A stretch of DNA of 64,000 bases, taken from assembly GCA_965263455.1 (NCBI GenBank), contig CBDHHN010000004.1:2418001-2482000 (forward strand), written 5' to 3'. The notes under the pieces were generated by a model. That model ran no database searches and was not told where the DNA came from. It was given only the letters and a program-made list of their open reading frames with translations. The DNA comes from CADEDH01 sp965263455 (GTDB lineage: Bacteria; Actinomycetota; Acidimicrobiia; Acidimicrobiales; SZUA-35). A program made the translations under genes and the position numbers. Below are positions 43,443 through 52,149 of this stretch, one piece after another (position 1 is the stretch's first letter; each line of letters starts with the position of its first letter).

Positions 43443-44278
43443 ATGACCAGGGCCTTCGTCCTGTCGGGGGGTGCCAGCCTGGGCTCGATCCAGGTCGGCA
43501 TGCTGCAGGCGCTGGCCGAGGCCGGGATCGAGCCCGACCTGATCGTGGGCACGTCGGTCGGGGCGGTGAACGGAGGCTGGCTGGCCTCGGGCCGCCCGGT
43601 GGAGGACTTGGCCGAGGTGTGGCGCACCCTCCGCCGGGTGGACCTGTTTCCCCTTCGCCCCCTGGTCGGGTTGCGGGGGTTCACCGGTCGCCAGAGTCAC
43701 CTGGTGCCCAACGCCGGCCTGCGACGGCTCCTGGAGCGGCACCTCCGGTTCGAGCATCTGGAGGAGGCGCAGCTCCCGTTGACCGTGATCGCCACCGACG
43801 CCCGGTCCGGGGAGGAGGTGGCCCTCGATCGAGGCCCGGCGGTGCCCGCAATCCTGGCCAGTGCCGCCCTGCCCGGAATCTTTCCTCATGTCGAGCTGGA
43901 CGGCCGGGTCCTCATCGACGGCGGGGTGGCCAACAACACACCCATCACCCGGGCCGTCGACGCCGGGGCGACCGAGGTCTGGGTCCTGTCGACCGGCTAC
44001 TCCTGCGGTCTGTCCGCCGCCCCTCGGGGTGCCATCGCCATGGCCATGCATTCGGTGGCCCTGCTGGTGCAGCAGCGGCTGGTCCATGAGACCAGCACCC
44101 GGGACTACCCGGTGCCCGTGCACCTCATCCCGTCGCCGTGCCCCATCTCGGTCACCTCGGTCGATTTCTCCCAGACCGAGCAGCTCATGGACCGGGCCCA
44201 CCGGGGCACCCGCCAGTGGCTGGCCAACGACTGCCCCCGGGCCATGCCCCTGATCCCCCACGATCACGGGCCCGTGCC

Positions 44279-44291
<13 letters not shown>
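43443..44291 (+). CDS. Patatin-like phospholipase family protein
   Basis: A 282-residue cytoplasmic patatin-like acyl hydrolase. The oxyanion loop is LSGGASLGSIQVGMLQAL (residues 7-24), the nucleophile elbow is GTSVG (residues 36-40, Ser38) and the catalytic Asp is in IDGGVANNTPI. It lacks a signal peptide and TM segments, like the YlbK/RssA type. Such enzymes hydrolyse phospholipid or neutral lipid acyl esters. The 3' end overlaps the kinase gene by 13 bp, tail to tail. The start is set by MTRAFVLSGG, which is standard for the family. Confidence 0.9.
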
Positions 44292-46258
<1,967 letters not shown>

Positions 46259-46354
46259 CGGCCCTGATCCCTCCATCCGGCCACGGCATCGAAGGTAGCC
46301 GGTGGTCCTTCCCGGCGGCGGTCGGCCTGCCCCCGTCGGGCCCACGCCCGGCAC

Positions 46355-46360
46355 TACGGT
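46355..46360 (+). promoter_or_regulatory. -10 element before the DUF3152 gene
   Basis: TACGGT lies 6 bp before the ATG at 46367 with no ribosome site, so it is probably leaderless. Confidence 0.5.
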
Positions 46361-46366
46361 GGCGCC

Positions 46367-47221
46367 ATGCCGACGGGGCGATGGTGGTTGGTGGCCTACG
46401 GTCTCGCCCTCGGTCTCCTGGCCTGCACCGGCCCCTCGCCTCCGGCCGACGAAGCCGTACCCTCGGCCTCGACCCCGGTGACGACCCGGGCCCCGGAGCC
46501 GACGACATCGCTCGGCACCACCGGGTCGGTCGTCGCCCTCCCCCCGACCACGACCGCCGACGGCACCACCGCCCCGTCGCCGTCCTCCACAACCGGGGGC
46601 CCGGAGCCGACGTCGACGTCGACCCCGGTGGGCGACGAGGGGCCCGGCCCGACCCCGGTGTCGGAACCCGGCCCCATCCGGCTCCGCCTCGACCGCCGGG
46701 TGGGCGACGCCGCAACCGAGGGGTTCGCCCCGTTCGTCGAATCGGTGCTGACCGATGCCCGCGGTTGGGAGCGGGCCGGATTCGCCTTCACGTTCTCCGA
46801 CACCGATTTCGACTACTCGGTGGTTCTGGCCGAAGGGCCCGAGGTCGACGCCCTGTGCCTGCCCTACGACACCTTCGGCCGATTCTCGTGCCAGATCGGC
46901 CCCGTGGTCGCCCTCAACGCCGACCGGTGGCGGACCGCGGTCGAGAGTTGGCCCGGCTCCCTCGACGAGTACCGGACCATGCTGGTCAACCACGAGGTGG
47001 GGCACCTCCTGGGCCAGCACCACCCGGCCGATCGCTGCCCGGGGACGGGGCAGCCGGCCCCGGTCATGGCCCAGCAGTCGTCCGGCGTCGCCCCGTGCAC
47101 CGCCAACCCCTGGCCCCTGCCGTGGGAGATCACGTGCGCCGGGCTCGGCCTGGAGCCGCTGGCCCCGCCCTTCGAGCGGGGCATCGTCCTGACCTGCGGC
47201 CCCGACGGCCCCCTCGGCTGA
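46367..47221 (+). CDS. DUF3152 lipoprotein with zinc-metallopeptidase motif
   Basis: A 284-residue predicted lipoprotein. A signal with lipobox LLAC (Cys20) is followed by a Pro/Thr/Ser-rich stalk (about 21-100). The DUF3152 domain has the metallopeptidase motif HEVGHLLGQHH (His209, Glu210, His213, His219) and the family ending (CPGTGQPAPVMAQQ, CTANPWPLPWE). DUF3152 is largely actinobacterial and resembles gluzincin/metzincin peptidases, but no substrate is known. The start is supported by TACGGT 6 bp upstream. The gene is divergent from the Ser/Thr kinase gene, with about 100 bp between them for both promoters. Confidence 0.85.
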   Translation: MPTGRWWLVAYGLALGLLACTGPSPPADEAVPSASTPVTTRAPEPTTSLGTTGSVVALPPTTTADGTTAPSPSSTTGGPEPTSTSTPVGDEGPGPTPVSEPGPIRLRLDRRVGDAATEGFAPFVESVLTDARGWERAGFAFTFSDTDFDYSVVLAEGPEVDALCLPYDTFGRFSCQIGPVVALNADRWRTAVESWPGSLDEYRTMLVNHEVGHLLGQHHPADRCPGTGQPAPVMAQQSSGVAPCTANPWPLPWEITCAGLGLEPLAPPFERGIVLTCGPDGPLG

Positions 47222-47282
47222 GCCGACGCCCTCCGGTCGACGCCCCGGGCCGAGCCGGTCCCCCGGGCCGAGCGGGCCGTGT

Positions 47283-47324
47283 CCCACAGCGGGCTCACAC
47301 CGGGCCCACACCTCCTCCACAGTG
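47283..47324 (+). promoter_or_regulatory. Four CACA half-sites at exact 11-bp steps
   Basis: CACA occurs at 47285, 47296, 47307 and 47318, each preceded by a pyrimidine, 60-95 bp before the SRPBCC start. OmpR/PhoB-family regulators bind direct repeats with an 11-bp period, and M. tuberculosis PhoP recognises TCACAGC repeats of this spacing. The OmpR-type regulator at 48777 is the likely binder. Confidence 0.6.
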
Positions 47325-47380
47325 CCGGGAGCGACGCTGGCCTCCGTAGCGAATCCCCAACGACGACGAGGAGACCAGTC

Positions 47381-47902
47381 ATGGGAATCGAGATCACCAA
47401 GTCCGAGCGGTTCGACGTCAGCGCCGATCGCCTGTGGCACATCCTGGCCGACGAGTTCGACCGGGTCGGCGACTGGGCCCGCGCCGTCGACAGTTCGGCC
47501 CCCAACCTGGACGTGGCGGCACCCGACGGGGCCGACATCGGTGGCCGGGTGTGCCAGGCGCCGGGCTTCGGCGCCATCAACGAGACCTTCACCGCCTTCG
47601 ACCCCACCGCCCGGTCCTACGCCTTCAAGGCGACCGCCAGCAAGATCCCGGGCTTCGTCCGCAACATCACCAACCACACCCGGGTCATCTCCCGGGGCAG
47701 CGACGCGGCCGAGGTCGAAGTCACGATCACGGCCGACACCGACGGTCTCCGCGGCACCCTGATCAAGCCCCTCATGGCCCGCCAGTTCTCCGGCACCATC
47801 GACGGGCTGCTGGAGGATCTCCGGTCCTACGCCGAGACGGGCCAGGTGTCGGCGGCCAAGCGGAAGGCCCTGGCCAAGGCCGGGACCCGGGCCGCGGCCT
47901 GA
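47381..47902 (+). CDS. SRPBCC-family (polyketide cyclase/START-like) protein
   Basis: A 173-residue START-like protein. It opens with ITKSERFDVSADRLWHILAD, the usual first strand and helix, and continues with FDPTARSYAFKATASKIPGF and a long C-terminal helix (GTIDGLLEDLRSYAETG). Such proteins bind hydrophobic ligands or act as cyclases, and no ligand is indicated. ATG 47381 has GAGGAGA 7 bp upstream. The promoter carries four phased CACA sites, so it is probably in the regulon of the neighbouring two-component system. A hairpin with 8-bp arms (47934-47962) follows the stop. The frame stays open past the TGA (see 47909). Confidence 0.8.
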   Translation: MGIEITKSERFDVSADRLWHILADEFDRVGDWARAVDSSAPNLDVAAPDGADIGGRVCQAPGFGAINETFTAFDPTARSYAFKATASKIPGFVRNITNHTRVISRGSDAAEVEVTITADTDGLRGTLIKPLMARQFSGTIDGLLEDLRSYAETGQVSAAKRKALAKAGTRAAA

Positions 47903-47908
47903 GCCTCG

Positions 47909-48055
47909 ATGATCCGGCCCTTCGGGCGGCGGGCCGGTCGGGATCCCCTCGGGGCCGACCGGCTGGCCACCGCCACCCACGTCCCCCACGTCATGTCGCC
48001 GGCGCTGGCCGCCGACCTCTCGACCTGGCTGGCCCCGGCCTGGGCCGTCGACTGA
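47909..48055 (+). CDS. Possible 48-residue ORF or read-through tail after the SRPBCC gene
   Basis: The frame of the SRPBCC gene continues after its TGA and stays open from an ATG at 47909 to TGA 48053-48055. Nearly every third position is G or C, like true genes here, and the product reads MIRPFGRRAGRD onward, ending WLAPAWAVD. There is no ribosome site. It could be a coupled small protein, a former C-terminus cut off by a new stop, or a chance GC-biased frame overlapping a hairpin. Confidence 0.3.
   Translation: MIRPFGRRAGRDPLGADRLATATHVPHVMSPALAADLSTWLAPAWAVD
47934..47962 (+). terminator. Hairpin after the SRPBCC gene
   Basis: Perfect 8-bp arms CCGGTCGG and CCGACCGG enclose a 13-nt loop, 32 bp after the stop at 47902. 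Confidence 0.45.
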
Positions 48056-48171
48056 CCCACCGGGCGGCCGGGCCGCCCGCTCCGCCGACCAGCCACCTCC
48101 TCCCCCGACCTTCCCTCCCCGGACCTCCTGTCCGACCTGCTGTCCCATCTCCCCCAAACCTGCCGAGCGCG

Positions 48172-48188
48172 TTCACAACTCCTCCACA
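48172..48188 (+). promoter_or_regulatory. Two CACA half-sites, 11 bp apart
   Basis: CACA at 48174 and 48185 lie about 75 bp before the start of the operon that encodes the OmpR-type regulator. The second half-site context CTCCTCCACA is shared with the SRPBCC promoter (47312-47321), pointing to autoregulation. Confidence 0.5.
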
Positions 48189-48215
48189 TGGGCCCGTCAT
48201 CGTGGAAACCGTCAA

Positions 48216-48236
48216 CACGACACACGACACACGACA
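48216..48236. repeat. 7-bp tandem repeat ACACGAC, three copies
   Basis: Three exact copies (48216-48222, 48223-48229, 48230-48236) end 2 bp before the AAGGAG ribosome site of the gene at 48250. Copy number could alter leader length or structure. Confidence 0.95.
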
Positions 48237-48249
48237 CAAGGAGTTGGAC

Positions 48250-48771
48250 ATGGTTGGTTTCCCCCGGCGGTTCCCGATGCGGGGTCTGCTGCTCATCGGA
48301 CTGGGCTTCGGCCTGGCCATGGCGATCGGCGGGGCCGGGGGCGGCCTCGGCGGTGTCGCCGCCGGCCTGCTGTTCCTCCCCTTCCTGGCCATGAAGATGC
48401 TGTTCTTCTTCTTCCTGTTCGGTATGTTCTTCCGGTTCATGGCCTTCGCCGGCGGCGGGGGCCGAGGCCACTGGGGGCCCTGGGGCCACTGGCACCACGA
48501 CCAGGGTGGTCGCCGCCACCAGGGGGACGGTGTCGGCCAGGCCCGACGCCGCCACCGCGACGGCGGCGGGGACAGCGATGACGGCTCGATCTGGCACTAC
48601 CGGGGCCGCCCCATGCGCCCCGGGCCCACGCCCCCTACCCCCGGCCCGGACTCCGGCGACACCTCGGAGTGGGCGGAGCACCTGCGCCAGGCCCGCCAGG
48701 AGGTCGACGATCTCGACGCCCCCTATCGGCAGGCGGACGTTGACCTGGGCGACGAACGGCCGAGAGACTGA
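48250..48771 (+). CDS. Gly/His-rich membrane protein of the two-component operon
   Basis: A 173-residue protein. Two TM helices occur at about residues 11-40 (Gly-rich, GLLLIGLGFGLAMAIGG) and 41-65 (FLPFLAMKMLFFFFLFGMFF). A Gly/His/Trp segment follows (GHWGPWGHWHHDQGGRRH) that could bind metal ions, and then a hydrophilic tail ending in a helix (EWAEHLRQARQEVDDLDAPY). AAGGAG lies 7 bp before the ATG. It is directly upstream of the response-regulator gene (5-bp gap), so it may sense or respond to envelope or metal stress with it. No family is recognised. Confidence 0.65.
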   Translation: MVGFPRRFPMRGLLLIGLGFGLAMAIGGAGGGLGGVAAGLLFLPFLAMKMLFFFFLFGMFFRFMAFAGGGGRGHWGPWGHWHHDQGGRRHQGDGVGQARRRHRDGGGDSDDGSIWHYRGRPMRPGPTPPTPGPDSGDTSEWAEHLRQARQEVDDLDAPYRQADVDLGDERPRD

Positions 48772-48776
48772 CGGCC

Positions 48777-49454
48777 GTGGACACCGTCCTCGTCGTCGAC
48801 GATGAGCCGAGGATCACCGGTCTGGTTCGGGACTACCTGGACCAGGCCGGTTTCGCCGTGGTCGAGGCGGCCGACGGTGAGACGGCCCTGCTCCGCTTCG
48901 ACCAGCATCGCCCGGTCGCCGTCGTCCTCGATCTCGGTCTGCCCGGCCTCGACGGCCTCGACGTGCTGCGTCGGCTGCGGGCCACGTCCGAGGTGCCGAT
49001 CGTCATCCTCACCGCCCGTTCGGACGAGACCGACCGGGTGGTGGGGCTCGAACTCGGGGCCGACGACTACGTGGTCAAACCGTTCGGGCCGAAGGAACTG
49101 GTGGCCCGCATCCGGGCCGTGCTCCGTCGGGTCCAGTCGGTGCCCGACAGTGAGGTCTACGGGGCGGCCGGGGTGATGGTCGACACGGCCAAGATGCGGG
49201 TAACCCGGGACGGGACCGACGTCGAGTTCACCCCTACGGAATTCCAGATCGTGGCCGCCCTGGTTCGCCGACCGGGCCGGGTCTTCACCCGCAGCCAGCT
49301 GCTCGACGCGGTGCACGGTGTCAGCTTCGAGTCCTACGAGCGGGCCATCGACGCCCACATCAAGAACATCCGGCGCAAGCTCGAGCCCGAGCCCGGCACC
49401 CCCCGCCTGGTGCTGACCGTGCACGGCGTCGGCTATCGGTTCACCGATGACTGA
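48777..49454 (+). CDS. OmpR/PhoB-family response regulator
   Basis: A 225-residue response regulator. The receiver domain has acidic pocket DDE (8-10), phospho-acceptor Asp52 in LDLGLPGLDG, and Lys in VVKPFGPKEL. The C-terminal winged helix (about 130-222) shows FTPTEFQIVAALVRRPGRVF, YERAIDAHIKNIRRKLE and VHGVGYRF, typical of OmpR/PhoB. GTG 48777 follows the stop of the membrane-protein gene by 5 bp, and the kinase gene begins 12 bp after its stop. The predicted binding mode, direct repeats every 11 bp, matches the phased CACA sites upstream of 47381 and 48250. Confidence 0.92.
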   Translation: MDTVLVVDDEPRITGLVRDYLDQAGFAVVEAADGETALLRFDQHRPVAVVLDLGLPGLDGLDVLRRLRATSEVPIVILTARSDETDRVVGLELGADDYVVKPFGPKELVARIRAVLRRVQSVPDSEVYGAAGVMVDTAKMRVTRDGTDVEFTPTEFQIVAALVRRPGRVFTRSQLLDAVHGVSFESYERAIDAHIKNIRRKLEPEPGTPRLVLTVHGVGYRFTDD

Positions 49455-49466
49455 GGACGGCCGCCG

Positions 49467-50765
49467 ATGAGGGGTGATCGTCGCCGACCCTGGTGGGCCG
49501 GGTCGGGTGGCCATCGGGGCGGCTGGTGGGACGACTGCGCCGACGACGGCACAGGCGACGGATCGGCACCGGCGTGGTGGCCGGACAACGAGCAATGGCC
49601 GCCCCAGCCCGGCCCCGGACAGCAGGACTGGGCCGGGAGCTGGCGGCGGTTCGCCCGCCGGGCCTTCGCCACGATGCTCCTGGTCCTGGTCACCCCGGTG
49701 GCGTTGGCCGCAGTCCTGGCCGCCACCGTCGGGGGTTGGACGAGCGTCGTGGTGGCCTTGATCGGCTACGCCGCCCTGGTCGTCATCCTGGCCCTGGTGG
49801 CCCGGTTCGCCGTCCGCTCGTGGCGGCCGGTCCAGTCGCTGATGAACGCCGCCGGGCGGGTGGCCGACGGCGACTACGAGGCCCGGGCCCGGACCGAGGG
49901 GGCGGCGGCCCTGATGCCGATGACCCTGTCGTTCAACCGCATGGCCGAGCGCCTGCAGTCGGCCGAGGAGGAGCGGCGGCGGCTCCTGGCCGACATCGGC
50001 CACGAGCTCCGCACTCCGCTGACCATCATCCGGGGCGAGGTCGAGGCCATGATCGACGGCGTCCATCCGGTGGAGCCGGAACGGCTGCAGCTCGTTCTGG
50101 GCGACATCGCCGTGATGGAGCACCTGCTCGACGATCTGCGCACCCTGAGCACGGCCGAGGCCGGCATGCTCCGGGTCCACACCGAGCCGACCGATCTGGT
50201 GCGCCTGGTCGACGAGGTGCTGGCTCGGTTCGCCACCGACGCCAGGGCCGGCGGTGTCGACCTGGTGGCCGGGGCCGGAACCGGTGCCACCGCGGTCTCG
50301 GGGCCGTCGGGCGGCGCCGGGGCCGACGGCGGGGTCCGGGTCGGGGTGGAGGCCGAGGTCGATCCGGTCCGGATCGGCGAGGTGGTGGCCAACCTGGTCC
50401 GCAACGCCCTGCGGGCCACCCCGGCCGGTGGAACGGTTTCGGTCACCGTCGAAGGCCCCGGTCCGCCCCGTCCCGAGCCGCGGGCCCGGACCGGTCCGAG
50501 GCCCGACGGCGACGCCGGGGCCGACGCTCGCCCGGCGACCACGATCACGGTGGCCGACACGGGCCGGGGCATAGCCCCCGACGACCTGGAGCGGGTGTTC
50601 GAGCGGTTCCACAAGGGGCCGGGCTCCGACGGCACCGGTCTCGGCCTCACCATCTCCCGTGATCTGGTCGAGGCCCACGGGGGCACGCTGCGCCTCGAGA
50701 GCACGCTCGGCGTCGGAACGACGGCCGTGGTCACCCTGCCCGACCGCACGAGCGACGCCGGCTGA
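49467..50765 (+). CDS. Sensor histidine kinase of the two-component system
   Basis: A 432-residue membrane kinase. A Trp/Gly/Asp-rich cytoplasmic N-terminus (1-60) is followed by two TM helices (about 68-88 and 93-113) with almost no external loop. A HAMP domain (118-170) comes next, then a HisKA domain with His179 in DIGHELRTPLTIIRGE and an HATPase domain (NLVRNALRATP; DTGRGI; GTGLGLTISRD). With so little outside the membrane, it probably senses within the membrane or through the neighbouring small membrane protein. The ATP domain has a long Gly/Pro/Arg-rich insertion (about 330-355) not usual for the fold. Confidence 0.92.
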   Translation: MRGDRRRPWWAGSGGHRGGWWDDCADDGTGDGSAPAWWPDNEQWPPQPGPGQQDWAGSWRRFARRAFATMLLVLVTPVALAAVLAATVGGWTSVVVALIGYAALVVILALVARFAVRSWRPVQSLMNAAGRVADGDYEARARTEGAAALMPMTLSFNRMAERLQSAEEERRRLLADIGHELRTPLTIIRGEVEAMIDGVHPVEPERLQLVLGDIAVMEHLLDDLRTLSTAEAGMLRVHTEPTDLVRLVDEVLARFATDARAGGVDLVAGAGTGATAVSGPSGGAGADGGVRVGVEAEVDPVRIGEVVANLVRNALRATPAGGTVSVTVEGPGPPRPEPRARTGPRPDGDAGADARPATTITVADTGRGIAPDDLERVFERFHKGPGSDGTGLGLTISRDLVEAHGGTLRLESTLGVGTTAVVTLPDRTSDAG

Positions 50766-50792
50766 CGGTCGGACGCCGGCTGGCGGTCCGGA

Positions 50793-52079
50793 CTAGACGA
50801 CGGCGCCGATCAGCAGGGCCGCCACCGACCCCACCAGCCCCAGCAGCGGCACCCAGGCCGGGACCGTGAACCCCGCCTCCCGTCGTCGGTCGCCGTCAAT
50901 CCGTTCCCGCCGCTTGATCATCAGCAGGGACACGTTCATCACGCAGAACACGGCCAGCAGGAACAGCGAGGTCAGCTCGGCCAGGGCGGCGATGTCGACG
51001 GTCAAGGCGCTCACCACGACCACCAGCCCGATGCCGACGGTGGCCAGGACCGGGGTCCCGAACCGGGAGTGGGTCCGGTGGAACACCGCCAGCCGCCGTT
51101 CCCGCCGACCGAGACCGAAAAGGACCCGGGCCGCCATCACCATCTGGGCCAGGACCCCGTTGAGGGCGGCCACGGCGGCGATGGCGGCCAGCAGGGTGCC
51201 ACTGCCCCCGGCCTGCTCGTAGACCAGGGCCAGCGGCCGGTCGGTGTCGGCCAGGGCGTCGAGGTCGACGGCCCGCACGGCGGCCACCGACACCGCCCCG
51301 TAGAGCAGGGAGGTGACGGCGAGCGAGGTCAGGATGGCGATGGGCAGGGTTCGCTCCGGGCGGCGGACCTCCTCGGCCATGTTGACGATGTCCTCGAAGC
51401 CGATGAAGGCGAAGAAGGCGAACACGATGGCCAGGCCCAGGCCACTCCAGGGAAGCGTCTCGGGCAGGCCGGCGGCCCAGTCGGCCGACGGCTCGGCCAC
51501 CGCGCCGGCCCGGATGACCAGAGCCAGGCCGATCACCTCGATGACGGTGAACGTGGCGGCCATGGCCAGCGACTCGACCACGCCCCACACGGCGATTGCG
51601 GTCAGGGCCACGGCCACCAGCACCGTGAGTTCCGCCGCCCCGAGATCGACCAGGTCGGTGAGGTAGCCCACCCCGCCCCGCAGCACGGCGGCGGCCGAGG
51701 TGATGCCGACGACGACGATGGCCAGCCCGATGGCGGTCGACAGATTCTGGGAACGGAGGGCGACCCGGACGTAGGCCGCCTCACCGGCGCTCTCGGGGAT
51801 GCGGACCGACAACTCGGCGTAGGTCAGGGCGGTGGGGGCGGCGATGAGCCCGGCGGCCAGGAAGGCCAGCGGCGACAACAGCCCGGCGCTGCCGGCCACG
51901 GTGCCGACCAGGACGTAGATCCCGGCCCCGACCATGACCCCGGTGCCGTAGAGGGTGAGCAGGATGGGCCCCAGCCGTCGCTGAAGCCCGGCCGCGTCCG
52001 GGGGACCCGGCTCCGGCTGGCCCGATCGGCCCGGCCCGGTTGTGGGCACTGCGGTGTTCGGCGTCGCCACCCGATCCAT
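50793..52079 (-). CDS. APC-superfamily amino-acid permease
   Basis: A 428-residue transporter with about 12 TM helices. The first substrate-site motif is GTGVMVGAGIYVLVG (TM1 unwound region), and TM6 holds FAFFAFIGFEDIVNMAEEVR, both standard for the APC family (CAT/YfnA-like). It exchanges or imports amino acids with protons. The start ATG 52079 follows GATGAT by 6 bp, a loose leaderless-type spacing. It is 70 bp from the stop of the sugar-dehydrogenase gene on the same strand; a shared transcript is possible. The specificity cannot be read. Confidence 0.88.
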   Translation of the reverse strand: MDRVATPNTAVPTTGPGRSGQPEPGPPDAAGLQRRLGPILLTLYGTGVMVGAGIYVLVGTVAGSAGLLSPLAFLAAGLIAAPTALTYAELSVRIPESAGEAAYVRVALRSQNLSTAIGLAIVVVGITSAAAVLRGGVGYLTDLVDLGAAELTVLVAVALTAIAVWGVVESLAMAATFTVIEVIGLALVIRAGAVAEPSADWAAGLPETLPWSGLGLAIVFAFFAFIGFEDIVNMAEEVRRPERTLPIAILTSLAVTSLLYGAVSVAAVRAVDLDALADTDRPLALVYEQAGGSGTLLAAIAAVAALNGVLAQMVMAARVLFGLGRRERRLAVFHRTHSRFGTPVLATVGIGLVVVVSALTVDIAALAELTSLFLLAVFCVMNVSLLMIKRRERIDGDRRREAGFTVPAWVPLLGLVGSVAALLIGAVV

Positions 52080-52149
52080 GCTCCGATCATCGGGCCTGGC
52101 CCCCGACGGGGCAAGGGCCCAAGGTCCTCGGAGCGCGCCACCGCCCGGC

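Larger units (their letters stand above)
48056..48249. other. Upstream region of the membrane-protein/two-component operon
   Basis: No gene is visible here. The stretch contains the paired CACA sites (48174-48188), a 7-bp tandem repeat and an AAGGAG ribosome site before ATG 48250. The whole gene-poor space 47903-48249 is accounted for by the small ORF, the hairpin and this leader. Confidence 0.5.

Noticed and set aside
47900..47902. TGA at the end of the SRPBCC gene as a selenocysteine codon
   Set aside because: The only downstream hairpin is GC-rich without SECIS-like features, and SRPBCC proteins normally end here.
46259..48157. N-terminal extension of the Ser/Thr kinase frame upstream of 46258
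   Set aside because: The frame stays open but runs antisense through the DUF3152 and SRPBCC genes. The kinase domain begins just after ATG 46258.
47434..48249. Plus-strand frame overlapping the SRPBCC gene and joining the membrane-protein gene
   Set aside because: Before 48250 it is out of frame with the SRPBCC protein and Arg/Pro/Gly-rich. A clear AAGGAG supports the start at 48250.
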